From Sphagnum compactum (Eukaryota; Bryophyta; Sphagnopsida; Sphagnales), in assembly GCA_965153455.1 (NCBI GenBank), contig OZ234499.1, forward strand, positions 15,372,271 to 15,436,270: a stretch of 64,000 nucleotides of DNA, given 5' to 3'. The notes under the pieces are model-generated. The model saw only the letters and a list, made by a program, of their open reading frames with translations, had not been told where the DNA came from and ran no database searches. Each line of letters opens with the position of its first letter. The first letter of the stretch is position 1. This document shows positions 48,654-60,940 of the stretch, in pieces. The position numbers and the translations under genes are program-made.

Positions 48654-51600
48654 ATGTCGAAGAAAGATGCAAAGAAGGGAGGTGGATCCGGGGAATCTGA
48701 TGAATTGGAGCTACTGAAGGCCAAATGCTTGGCAAAGGAGCTGGAACTATTCACTATTCGAGACAAAATGCACCGACTTGAGGAACGCTCTCTGCTCATC
48801 GAAAACCACATTGAGCGTCTCACCACAACCTCCAAAGAGAAGATTGGTAGCTTGAACGACATCATCAGCTTGCTTAATGGGTACAACAAAGAAGGATTTA
48901 GGGTTTGGATTTACAATGGAAAGATCATAGTCACCATCAGTAATAATAGTTTCTCTGCTACAATGGGTTTCTCTTTTCCAAAGGATTTCTCTGATACAAA
49001 GAGTTCATGACTTTTAGGGTGTCTCTGCTACAAAGGGTTTATGGCCTTCAGGGTTTCTCTGCTACAAAGGATTTCTCATGGCCTTTTTTGGCATGCAATC
49101 GACTTGAATCCCTTCTTGTTCATGCACATCTTTGAATCATTTGTGAAACAAGGTAGGGAAGTCATGCATTTCCAGTGTACCTACTGGTTGCTGCTAAAGC
49201 TTGAGATCATCTACCGTTTGTCTTTGATGAACTAACTCATAGCTGCATATATGCATATTGTATATTTTCTGACAGATATGGGAAGACCAAAGATGGGAAA
49301 ATTGCTCAACTGGAGGAAGATGTTCAAAGGTTAGAGATGACATTGAATGAGACGACTGTGAGACTGACCAAAGAGATGGAAGCATCGGACGATGCACATC
49401 AATTCAAATACGATGCTCTCCAGTTGCAGATGGATGCTGCCACTGTCAAGCTCCGTGAGTTGCATGAATTCAACTTACGGAAAAAAGCTGTGGAAGAGGA
49501 GTTGGCAAGGTATTCATAATGTCCTTTTGATTTTTACAGTGTCATGAATTCTGTCTGGCCCAGCAACCATATCATATAGTTTGTCTTGAAAATTGTTCAC
49601 TCTTGGTGCCACAATATTGGTCTATGTACATATGTAGTTGATCAATTTTGCACTTTGAGTGTGGTGGATCATGAGTTACCCACAATGGAGGGGTTGATGA
49701 TCTGCCGTTTCACATCATGTAGATTGAAAGAACAGCTGATCAAAGAGCAAGCAGAATACAAAGAGGCACTTAGTGAAGCTGAGAGGAATTCGATTGCCAT
49801 TCAAGAGAGGTTGAAGAAGGAGATTCACACCAAAGTAGATGAAACCAGGCAGGAGATGACAAAACTCATGGAGGAGCAGCTTCATGCTGTATTGTACTTC
49901 CGAAATTTCCTTCCATTCCATGATTCCTTTCATGAATGGAACTTAGTGCATGGCATCTTAAAAATTGCCATGATTGACTTGGACCAAGTCCTCCACTGAC
50001 ACTTGAAACCTCAAACTTTTCCTCTAACCCTAGAGGGGGGAAAATCCCATTCCTTCAATGCCAAAGTCTAAAGGAAAGTAAGCTAGCATGCTGAGCCCTC
50101 CTTGATGTCAACATGCTACTAAAGCTCTGACAGGTGAATCAAAACAAGCAGGATATGTCCTATCAGCATTGAATGTCTTGTTTTTGGGCTAGGGTTGTCC
50201 TGTTCTTTGTTTGAGGATGCTACCATAAGAAGATCGAGTTACCCACTTTACTTAAAACTTCTGAAGAACTATTGTTTCTGTTGCAGAAAACAAAAAAGAC
50301 AATTCTTGAGAATGAGCAGCTGCGGAATGAGGTTGTATACCACACCCACCAGACTATGGTGTTGGTCAAGGAGAATGAGAAAGTTCTCACAGAAAACCAG
50401 AATCTCAACCGAGCACTTATCCTTGCAAAAGAGGTCAGTTAATTACTTCTAGAAGGAGCTGACACAGATACCAACATGAAAAAATTGGTATGCTTAACTT
50501 TAGACACGCTGGTTCTTGGGCACATCTGTAGCACATCATGCACTCTTGCAAATTGGCCTTAGTCTTCTTTAATGCAGAGGTTTCTTTTGAATTGGATTTG
50601 TGACACAATGTTTTATTTATCTAATTTTAAAAAAACCTGTGCATTGCATGCGCATTGTGGTTCACAGCTGGAGGAGGATTTGACAACACGGAACCACATG
50701 TACCAAAAGACCACAAGAATTCTAGTTTACAAGTTGCGTGGTATAAATTTCCTCAAAGACTCTTCCTTATTGCGTGCCCATCAAGGTCTATGTTGAGTCA
50801 TCATTTTCTCTTTCAAGGTCTGTTCACAGGTCTCCAATTTGGTGTCATCAATTCTTTGTTCATTTGCTCAAGCTCTTCATGTCTTCAATAATCTCTGTCC
50901 ACATTAGTAATTGCCTTACTTCTCATTGAACTATGTAGGAGGATATGCTAGTTCAGAAAAGCCAATCAAAGGCAAAGGTCATTGAGAACCATATTGCATG
51001 CAATGGGTTTATAAAGAACAAGTAGTTCTGGTGGTGTTCTAAAATTTCTTTTGAGTTTGGTTTGCTTTGGGCCTGTTTCATTGTGTTCTTGGAGCAGATA
51101 AACAGCTGGCAATTGACCAGGGAAAGAAGACAGAGCAAGGTAAGAGTGACGACGAAGATCTGCAGGAGATTATGATTCGTGCAGATCGGTTGAAGATTCC
51201 AATCTCTGTGTACCACAAGGTTGCTAATATCAAACCTCAGCCCATAGCCTGGGATTATCATGATCTGGTTAATTCTTGTTTCTTGATACACATGATTCAT
51301 ACATTTCTTGGCCGATTGGAGTCATGTCTTAGGGTTTATGAATATGACCAGAGTTCTAACTTGCTTTTGATCCATGAAAAACATTATTGCAGAAATTGAG
51401 CGAATTTGCATCTTAAAATTGACTGGTGGCTTGCAGAAGGAAACTATGGATGTGAATTTGAAGGCAGAGAATGAGGCTATTAAATTCCTCTATGCATGCC
51501 TGGAAGACATTGAACTAGAGAGGGCGACATCAATGGCACAAAGGTACGAGTATAAGCAAAACCCGATTGTTTACAGTTTAATCTCATTTCAGAGCTATGA

Positions 51601-52477
51601 TGATTGATATCCCCTTATGTTGAACCTTTGATACATGCAGCCAAAATTTTCCTTGCCATACAGAAGAAAACAATTTAAAGAAAAATTAAAAAATTTGCTG
51701 ACAGAATTCATATGTGCTGAAAGTGATGCCAAAAATGACATCCAAGAGACTGAAATTTGTCTTGAGTTGAACTGCAGCATGGAGTCAAGTTCAAGGACAC
51801 TGGATCTACCACTTGACCATTTCAATTTAGAACAACGACAAGAGATGTTGAAGTAAGTTTAAGTTGCAACTTAATTGTCATTCAGTCTCTCACTTCAATG
51901 TTATTCCCTGTTATCACTTGCAAACTCCTCACTCTAGACAATCATTTCCTATCTATATATTAAGGTGGGTGTTCGTTTGAGGTGACCATGCCGTAAGCCT
52001 CCCCAAACCGTGGGGCTGCTGGTCTTTTTGACATTAATACTGCAAGGAAATGGGATTGGAAGCTAATTGAGTCCTAAGACATTGATGTTATGGGATGTGC
52101 AGGAGATTGGTACATAGAGCCGAGTCACTACGAGAATTGACAAAGAAATTGGTGCATCATTCACCTAGGCCAGCACCCTACACTCCTAGGACGCTTGTGC
52201 ATGATGAAGGTAAACTCTTGACACGATTGATCATCACCCATACACCTCATGCTTTGTACCCTACCTTGTGAAGGGAAAAACCACAAATATCTTCGCCCAT
52301 TCATCCTCAATTTCTGATGATGATTGTTTTTTTTAATAATGGGTTTCTGGTGTTAACTGTTTTGCAGGCTCAACTTTCAAAATCTATGTTGATGATATCC
52401 TTTCACTACCTATTGGCGAGATTATGAAAGCTGGGGGAAGTGATGATGCCCCAGACTTAGAAATAGTTGAGGTTTGA
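48654..52477 (+). CDS. CFAP157: CFAP157-like axonemal / basal-body coiled-coil protein
   Basis: Proposed exons: 48654-48880, 49276-49509, 49723-49888, 50287-50433, 50668-50740, (optional 50939-50977), 51098-51219, 51437-51543, 51664-51852, 52103-52209 and 52368-52477. They give 493 residues (506 with the optional exon), near the length of animal CFAP157 (about 520). The protein is basic at the N-terminus (MSKKDAKKGGG) and almost wholly coiled coil. Segments comparable in order with CFAP157, judged from memory, are FNLRKKAVEEELARLKEQL, ERLKKEIHTKVDETRQEM, the stretch TKKTILENEQLRNEVV and RNHMYQKTTRILVYKL. In mouse CFAP157 is a tubulin-binding protein needed for a normal sperm flagellum. The C-terminus (HHSPRPAPYTPRTLVHDEG) is Pro/Thr-rich. 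A BBOF1-type protein is the main alternative, also ciliary. The first four and last four exons are firm; the middle is less so. Confidence 0.74.
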
Positions 52478-55400
52478 GGAAGCCAAATGCATGAGCTTTG
52501 CTTGAATCAGGTTTGTGGCTTGCAAGGTCAATGAGGTATGTATACCCGACAAAATATTCCCTCTTTCTCCATTTCCAAAATATTAATAGAACATTTTGTG
52601 ATTTCCATGTGAAAGCTATAGTTTAATGTGATGCAAGTACAACCATATTAAATCTAATCTTGAATGGTTTCTTTAAAACACTTTTGGTTGTGTTATTTTC
52701 TCCAAGTTTGTGATGTTAATCATCATTGTCACTATATGAATAAGTTGATTTCATTTTCCGGCCTACACCCCTCAAGGTTACCGCCCTTGAGGCTATGACC
52801 CTCAAATTAGGGTGCCATTTCATTGTTCTTCATTGGCATTCTTCTCTTCTCATTGTTCCTTCATGGTTTTTGTCATTCCTAACATCATCTAGGTTATAGG
52901 TTTACATGAAATTACGTGCTTTATTTAACATTAAAAAATTTGAAGGAGGGAGGGAGGGAGGGAGGTTTCAAGTCTTCACTACTAAAAGAGAACAAAATTT
53001 TACTAACATTGAAAGAGAAAGTAATTAGAAAACAAGAAAAAAAAAATGTTTATGTATTTAAAAAGAGAAGATGATTAGAAAAAGAAATTTTTAAATGTTC
53101 ACCTTCAAGCCATATGTGGAGGTGATATTAAAACATTATTAGATGTCACATGTATTATGATGAATATGATGTTTAGAATGAACTTGATAACTTCATGAAC
53201 ATAAATTTTTTAAAATGTAAGCTTGTCAAGTTTGGTAAAACATTTTGATAAATATTTGATTTTCAATGGTGGCTTGAATAAATATATATTTTTAATTTTG
53301 ATTAAAAGATGTTCATTAAATATTACAAAAACAAATTTTAGGTTGAAATTTATTTATATTTTAGATATTATTATTGTGTAATATATTGCATTGTTTTAAA
53401 AAATTTAGCATGACCATTATTAAATTGAAAATACCAAAAAAATAGTTATTAATTTTTTTAATTTGTTAAAACTTCGTAAGCATAAAAGAATTTCGTATTA
53501 GTTTAATTTTATTTTTGATTTTCAACATCAATTAGGTTTCATGTTAATCTATATAAATCTGATTGTTATTTTACCTTCAAATTCCATCATGTTTTAATGA
53601 TGGAAAATATGGGTTGCTTATTATTGCCCCACAACTTTGGGGAATATCCAAAAATAATAATCCAAAAAAATTATGACAATATGAAACATGTCATTGTTAT
53701 TTTTTGATATACAACATTGTGTCGTTTCCATCTTGTGATGGCGTGCATTCCATGCCACAATCTTTTTACCTTTTGCCAATATTATTTTTGGTAATTCAAT
53801 TTAAATTAATCATGGTTATAAAAAACCATGATTATCCTCTTGTCTTTTTTGTAGTCTTGAAGGTGTTGGTTTTATTAAAATTTGTGGTGAAGATTATCAT
53901 CATTGTAAAACAATAACATAAATTAAAGATTTCATGACATAATGAAAATTGTGCAAAATTCATTCAGTAATAATTGTATATCTCACACATTGATATTGAG
54001 CATTGAAAACACATTTAACACAAACATTAAAAAAGGTCCTTCTAATAGCCCTTGATGCAATAATTTTGTGAACTTTTCCTCTTCTTTAAATTGCAAGGAA
54101 AGGTGTCAAATGGGTCAAAGAAGGATCGAAGTGGTCTTGCAAAGTTGGATAATGCAATGAATCATATGTTGTAAAGTGGATATTAACTATGCGCCTAAAA
54201 AAAGTACATAAGTTCATTGTTAAAAGAGAAATTTTAAGCACCTTTCAACTCATGAAAAGGAGATTCAACATGAAAATCATTTGTTAATGAATGCTCACAT
54301 TGTGAATGATGCCCAACTTTTTGGTGTTTTCTAACCATCTTTTCATTACACTTAAAATGTTATCATATGATTGGTTTTTATTGATTGTATTAATTGTTTA
54401 TATTATTTGCAGTTGATTTGAACTTATCGTTTATGTTATTTTTAGTCGTTTATTCACTTGTAATTTCATAATATTAATCATAAAATGATTTTTTTGTGTA
54501 ATACATTTTTGTTTCCCTTATAATACTCTCTTCCAAACCTTAGGATGATTAAATCCATGAACTATTTTGTTTCAATTTTCAATTCCAATTGAAAAGGATT
54601 CACCTCAATTGTTGTGTATTTGATGAAGTTATAACAAAATTTTGTTAAATATAAATGATTAATGCTCACATAGTTTTAAAGATGGTTCAATATATCCCAT
54701 TGATCCTTTGCATTCGGCCATTAGTTTGCAAATAAAAAATCATGTTAAATTATAATTTAATAATTTAATTTTTTTTTTAAATGTTTAAAATTTTTCGCCA
54801 AGTGGAGAGCGATTGCCTACGGAGATGAAATGAAGCATAAAATGTTTTAGGGATGTTTATCGTCTTTTTTCATTCAAAAACATACGACAAGCTCTGGAAC
54901 AAGCCTTTTCATGATTTGTTGGTTTGAGGGATTTTGACAAACATCTATTATTTGTTTTGGGTTAAAACCCAAGAATGAAAAATGTCATTTTGATCACTCA
55001 CATTCAAGGGTTTTTGAGAGACCATTCCATTGTCAACAATAAATTAGAAAGACCAAAGAAATGCATACCACATCTCACTCAAAAGTCAAACATGTCGTCA
55101 TGTGCGACAAGAATTTCAATACCCAAAAAGGTATGGATGTCTTTTGTAACTCCATGTTGTTATTGATAATGCACTAAATCATTTCATAACATTTTGCTCA
55201 ATAATGAAGTTTTTCATTTGTGAAAAGAACTTGAAAAAATTGAGGAGCTACCAAATATGGTGGAAATAGAATCTAGAGATTTTGCAAACATCAAGGTGTA
55301 ATATGGTGAGCATAAAGTCTCCAAAAATATTACAAGTAACAAGGTGGTTTAAACAAGATTGGGTGTTGATTTTGCGTAAACATGATGATGCCCTAAATTT

Positions 55401-58400
55401 ACCAATTCCTAAAGTTGAAGTTGAATTGATACTTGAACATGTAAAACAATCATTACTAGTTTTAATAGATTTGAAGTTAAAGTTGAGTTGATGTCTAAAC
55501 AAGTATAATAATCACCAATAACTTTATTAAACCTAAAGTTGAAATTAAGTTGATACTTGAATATGTAGAAAAATCACCAACAGCTTTACTAAATTTAAAG
55601 TTGTAGTTAAATTGATATTTGAACAAGTAAAAGAATCACCAACAATGTGCAAGTAAGAGTGAGCATTTCAAGCTGAAATGCTAATGATGACACACGAGTG
55701 TGGAGGAAAATCATAGGAACACAAAAAGAATCACAAGAATGCAAATAGAAGGTTTTTGTATAGACATTTTTAATGATTGCTAAGCATGAAGAGGAACGCA
55801 GAGATGTTTCTGTCAAGACCTTCTTGACGATAGTTGAAAATTTGAAATCATTAAAATTTATAGAAAAAATATCTTTATATAACATCAAAAACATGTTATT
55901 GTAATATAAGGTATTTTTCATCACAACCATTTATTATGACCTTCAATATATTATTATGTCAACACCACAAATCAAATATCAACTTTGTTGTCTTTATTGT
56001 TATAATTATGATTTTTGTTCACATGAAGTTTATTGAAATATCCTCATATGGGTTTATCAGAATAAATAAATGTTTATACAACCTAAACTTTTTGTTATGC
56101 ATTGATTTGGTGTTTAGCATTTCACACAAATGTGTATGTAATGTTTTACATTTTTTTATCATTTAACGTTAATAAAAGTTTTATTTAAAGTCATTCTTGT
56201 GAGTTTTTCATCACATTATTTCACCATTAACATGTCATGTATTTTTTACATGATTCTAATTTGTAATTTTTCTTTTGACACATAAATGCACAACTATTTT
56301 TGTTTAAACAACCCATTTAACAAGGTGATACTTTCCACCTTTTTTTTGTTGTGTAATTTCATAAAATAATCTTGCACAAAGTGGTCCTTAACATACCCAT
56401 CCTTATCTTCGATTCAAAAGTGTTTTCACCTATAAACATGACATTGAAGATCTGGGTGGTCCCTAAGGGCATTTCTCCTTGATATTCTTCCTTTTGATTT
56501 AATGGATAAACATAACATTATTTTTACACAACTTATGGATCAACTTTATGTTATTGCGACAAAATTAATAGAAGACAAGTAATTGTGCATAAGCAAAAAC
56601 TACATTAGAATGGGATCGCATGGAGGAACAACACATGAATGAAAAGGTACTTAAATTCCCTTTTGTCAAGTTAGTTTTAAAAATCTTGTTGAAAATTTTT
56701 GGCATTTTCAATGTGGGTGTGGAATACATCCATTGATATGCATTTTGACAAATTGAAAAAATAAAAATTTGGTGGCACCATCTTTTAATGCAAGTTATTC
56801 TATGTAAATTATCCATGGAATGCCACTTTATGGGAACGAGAATCCAACAAATCCATTTGATTTGTAAAGATGCAAGTAATCTTTAATTTCCATGCATTAG
56901 AGACCATTCATGAGTGATATTTATTTTCAAACCTTTATTCTATTTTAAATTTAATTTTTATACTAAAATTTTGAAGTTATTTTTGACAACTGTAAATTCT
57001 GATTTAATTTGCATGGATATAAGAAGATGCGAAATTCATGTGACATTTGTTCATTCATAAATTTGTACTTCATTTGTTAACACATTTATTTTTGTGTTAA
57101 ATGTGTTTTTAACACATGATATTCATATGTAAAATGTACGAACTTATGAACGAATGAATTTCGCATGATTTTCATTTTCAATTCATCAAATGTTAAATTT
57201 GTAATGAATTTTTCTTTTTAATGACAATAATTTAAAACTTAAATGCAATAAATTTGTTTCGTTTAATTAAATATAACATTAGAATCTAATAACACAAGTG
57301 ACCATGTGATTGATTGAAAGAAGTAACATTAAATAGAAAATTACCTAAGTACAATTACTAGTGTGGTTGTGTAAATGAAACAATATTTAATACAATTGTA
57401 TGGAAGACTATAAAATTGATAAACAAAAAATGATCACATATAAGTTTACAAATTAATATATTAAATGACAATGTGGTTAATTGAATCAAAATATGCATGA
57501 CAAGAGTAAATGAAAGTTACAAACTTAGTAACTTAAATGATAATGTGATTGATTGAATGAAAAGTACTAATGTGATGATATGTTTGATTGAATGAAACAA
57601 TATATGACAAAATGTATGGAATATTTTTTGCCCAGTTTATTTTCATAATCTAAAAACTTTGTGTTATAATTTTCATGATATAAAATTTCAAGGTCATAAA
57701 TTTTGAAAGTCTATTTTTCATGGTTCATGGTATGAAAATGCAAAGTGTAATAAACATATTTCATGGTTACAACTTTTTAAACATATTTTTCCATTATTCA
57801 TGGTGTAAAATCGTATGGTGTAACATGCAAATTTTATGATCATACATGTTGTTTTCATGGTAACAAAAGGCTTTTAAGTTAGTGACATGACACTTTTAAA
57901 ACTATAGGATCTTAATGACATAATAACATCATTATTTTATTGAACTATGTATTGTACAATTTTGTCATGGACAACTTTCATGGTGTAAATTTTCAAAGTT
58001 ACATATTTCATGTGCATTTTTTCATGATTATGGATGCGATTTTAAAGCTTCTAATGGTTACAATTATCATATTTCATGGTTGCAAGTTGCATTTCCAGTG
58101 GATACAAGTGACATGTTTCATAACAACATGTGACATTTTTATAGGTACATGTGCCATTTTCCATGATGTCATGTTATCACCTTTGCACACAAAAATTGTC
58201 ATAAATGGTGAAAATAAAACAAAATTACAATGTGGAAAATTAAAAAATGGCAATCAAAAAATTAAAAATTGAAATTTCATGCACACAAAAAATAAATTAA
58301 ACAAATTTCATTTTGAAAGGTTATCCAAAGGACACAAAAAATATGGATTACAAGTTTTTATGTAACTAATCATATTTTTTGCCCATTTTACCATGTAATG

Positions 58401-60940
58401 TGTTGTTTTATCATAAACAACTTTCATGATGTACAATTTCAAGGTTTTGTTTTTTTGAGGTTTTTAAAAAATTGTTCGTGGTACAAAAATGCATGGTGTA
58501 ACTAACATATTTTAGGATTATAGTTATATAAGTACGATTTTTCATGGTTCATGGTAATAAAGGGCACTTAAATTAGTGACATGACATTTTTTAAAACCAC
58601 ATGATGTGCACTGAACAACATAATAGCTCAATTTTCCTGTTGCATTATTTATTGTACAATTTTATTATAAACAACTTTCATGGTGTAATATTGGATTGAA
58701 CAATTCATAGATATTTCTAATCTTGAATGAAGATTATGTGATAAATGTACATGTAACTTTTTAAATCATTATCACAATCATTGGGAAGAAAATTGAAATG
58801 ATATCACAGTCATTGAGAAAAGAAATATGAAAAAATTTTGAAAATTTTTTGAGCTAAAAATTGTAGGTAATAATACCTTGCATGATATTGGGATGAACAT
58901 GGCGAAATGACCTCAACCAAGTCATACTCTATCTTTGCAACAACTAAAAAAATAAATTTGTTTTTTAATTTGTTGCATTGGATATTTCCCAAATCTTTAT
59001 TAAAATTCTTGTGTAAACAATTACATTTGTTATTAGAAATGACCAATGAGTGGCCATTTAACTAGTTCAATTGGTCAATTTTTAATTTGATTACTTGTTT
59101 GAGTGAAATATTATATGATTGGATCAAATACAAACTTACAAAATTATAATTTGATTGACAATGTGATTGCTTGAATGAAACAATGTATGACAAAGTGAAG
59201 ATGTGATTGTTTGAATTAAAAAACACATGATGCAATTTGCATTATGATTACATTTGAATGAAACAATATATATCAATAATGAGTATGGTCCCATATACAC
59301 AATTTGGTTTTTGGTATTTACATTAAACACACATAAATTAATTTTTATTTTTTTCACATTATGGGTTTTGCCAACCACCTTCCTCCAATGCATCACAAAT
59401 ATCCAAACAGGCTTTCACATGATATGTCAAAATAAAATCCTTCCAACTTTGAGGATTCATTGCATTATTTGATTAACATGAAAATATTTTGAGAAATATT
59501 CAAAGAATTATTATTGTTTCTTGCACAACCAATTTATTTATTTCAAAGATGAATTTGACGTATACATTTTTGTTAAAATTCATCTCAAATGACATCAACA
59601 AACCAAAAAATTATCAAATGACCAAACCAAAATGATGTAAGGTCCAATATTGAACATTGATTTCAAAATGTTCAATGCAAAAAATTTCAACCTACAAAAT
59701 CAACTAAATATTATAATTGTTTTTGGAAAAATAAAACTTCCTAGAATTTTTTGGTTAAAAAAAATTTTAATCAAATTTTTTTTTCTTACTAGTCATAGGA
59801 AGAAATTTTCTCCATTCAATTTTGGTGTTCAAAACATTCATTTTCAACTTGTAAAAACTTTTGGGCACCACACATAAGCATCTATGAACCAACATTTTTT
59901 TTGGTTGTGAATTTTTACTATTTTCTGGAAGTTTTAAAAAGAAAAAACATTCAATGCAAAATGTGTTTTATTAGTGACAATTTGCTACTTCTTCAAAATG
60001 AAAAAAATTACAAAAAAAATATTAGCACGATACACATCAAGAAAAATATTATTTCTGAAACAAATTCTGAACTTGTGAAAAAAAAATCCTCACAAAAACT
60101 TAAATGTATTGATGTCTCTTTGGAAGACAAAAGCATTCAATTTGATGATATGAAAAGGTTCCAACATGGAATTGTTAAGTTGGATAGCATACAATAGATT
60201 ATGGGAAAAGCTCCCATTACAACCTTCAATATGTTGTCACTAGAATTTGGAGAATGTTGATAAGTGACATGGGAAATAGAGACTACCTTTCATACTAGAT
60301 CAACATCATGGTCTGCATCTAATTCTTGAGATAATCTTAGTTATTCATTTGGAAATACATCATGAAACTCCTCCAAGAATTGTGCTATTTTCCATTGAAG
60401 TCAAACTAATGTGATTATCGTTTCATTGCCATTAGGGTCTTCATAGACATTCACCCAAAATGATTCATACCCTATCCCAACTCCTTTCCTCAACAAGTTT
60501 TGAGCTTGATGTTGAGAGTTTTGGCTACAGCCCCTGAGATCTAGATGGTGATGCTCACCTCTAGTAGTAACTGCTTGAGGTGGATTCCTCAAGAAAGAGA
60601 ATCTCGAGATTTTTTCAAAACTCATGTGCTGCAACATGTTATGTGAGTTTATGACCAATAATGGAAACAAAATTTGCTTGCTAGAAACATGAACATGAGG
60701 TTTTGTACATGAATTTGATTTTGTAATGCAAAAGATGAGACTTGAGAGACATACAATGGGGATAAACCCGTCAAACTCACCAAAAAAATAAAATGGAACC
60801 ATGTTCACAATGAACTGAGTTCCATCAACAGGGTAAAATCCTGCAGAAAATTATGTTCTGCAATAGATACCTGAAAAAATACATACAATGGGTGACTGGC
60901 AAATGAATGCTAATAGGAGTTGCATCCCAAAAACAAACAT
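52478..60940. other. Long AT-rich intergenic region, no gene recognised
   Basis: About 8.5 kb of very AT-rich sequence with no domain found on either strand. A (GGGA)n run at about 52946-52965 has G-quadruplex potential. From about 57600 to 58700 the words TTTCATGG, GTTACA.., CATGGTGTAA and TTATCATAAACAACTTTCATG recur as loosely dispersed, diverged direct repeats. The frames at 54975-55166, 55282-55491, 59650-60197 and 60401-60808 (minus) are unassigned and probably transposon debris. Confidence 0.5.
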
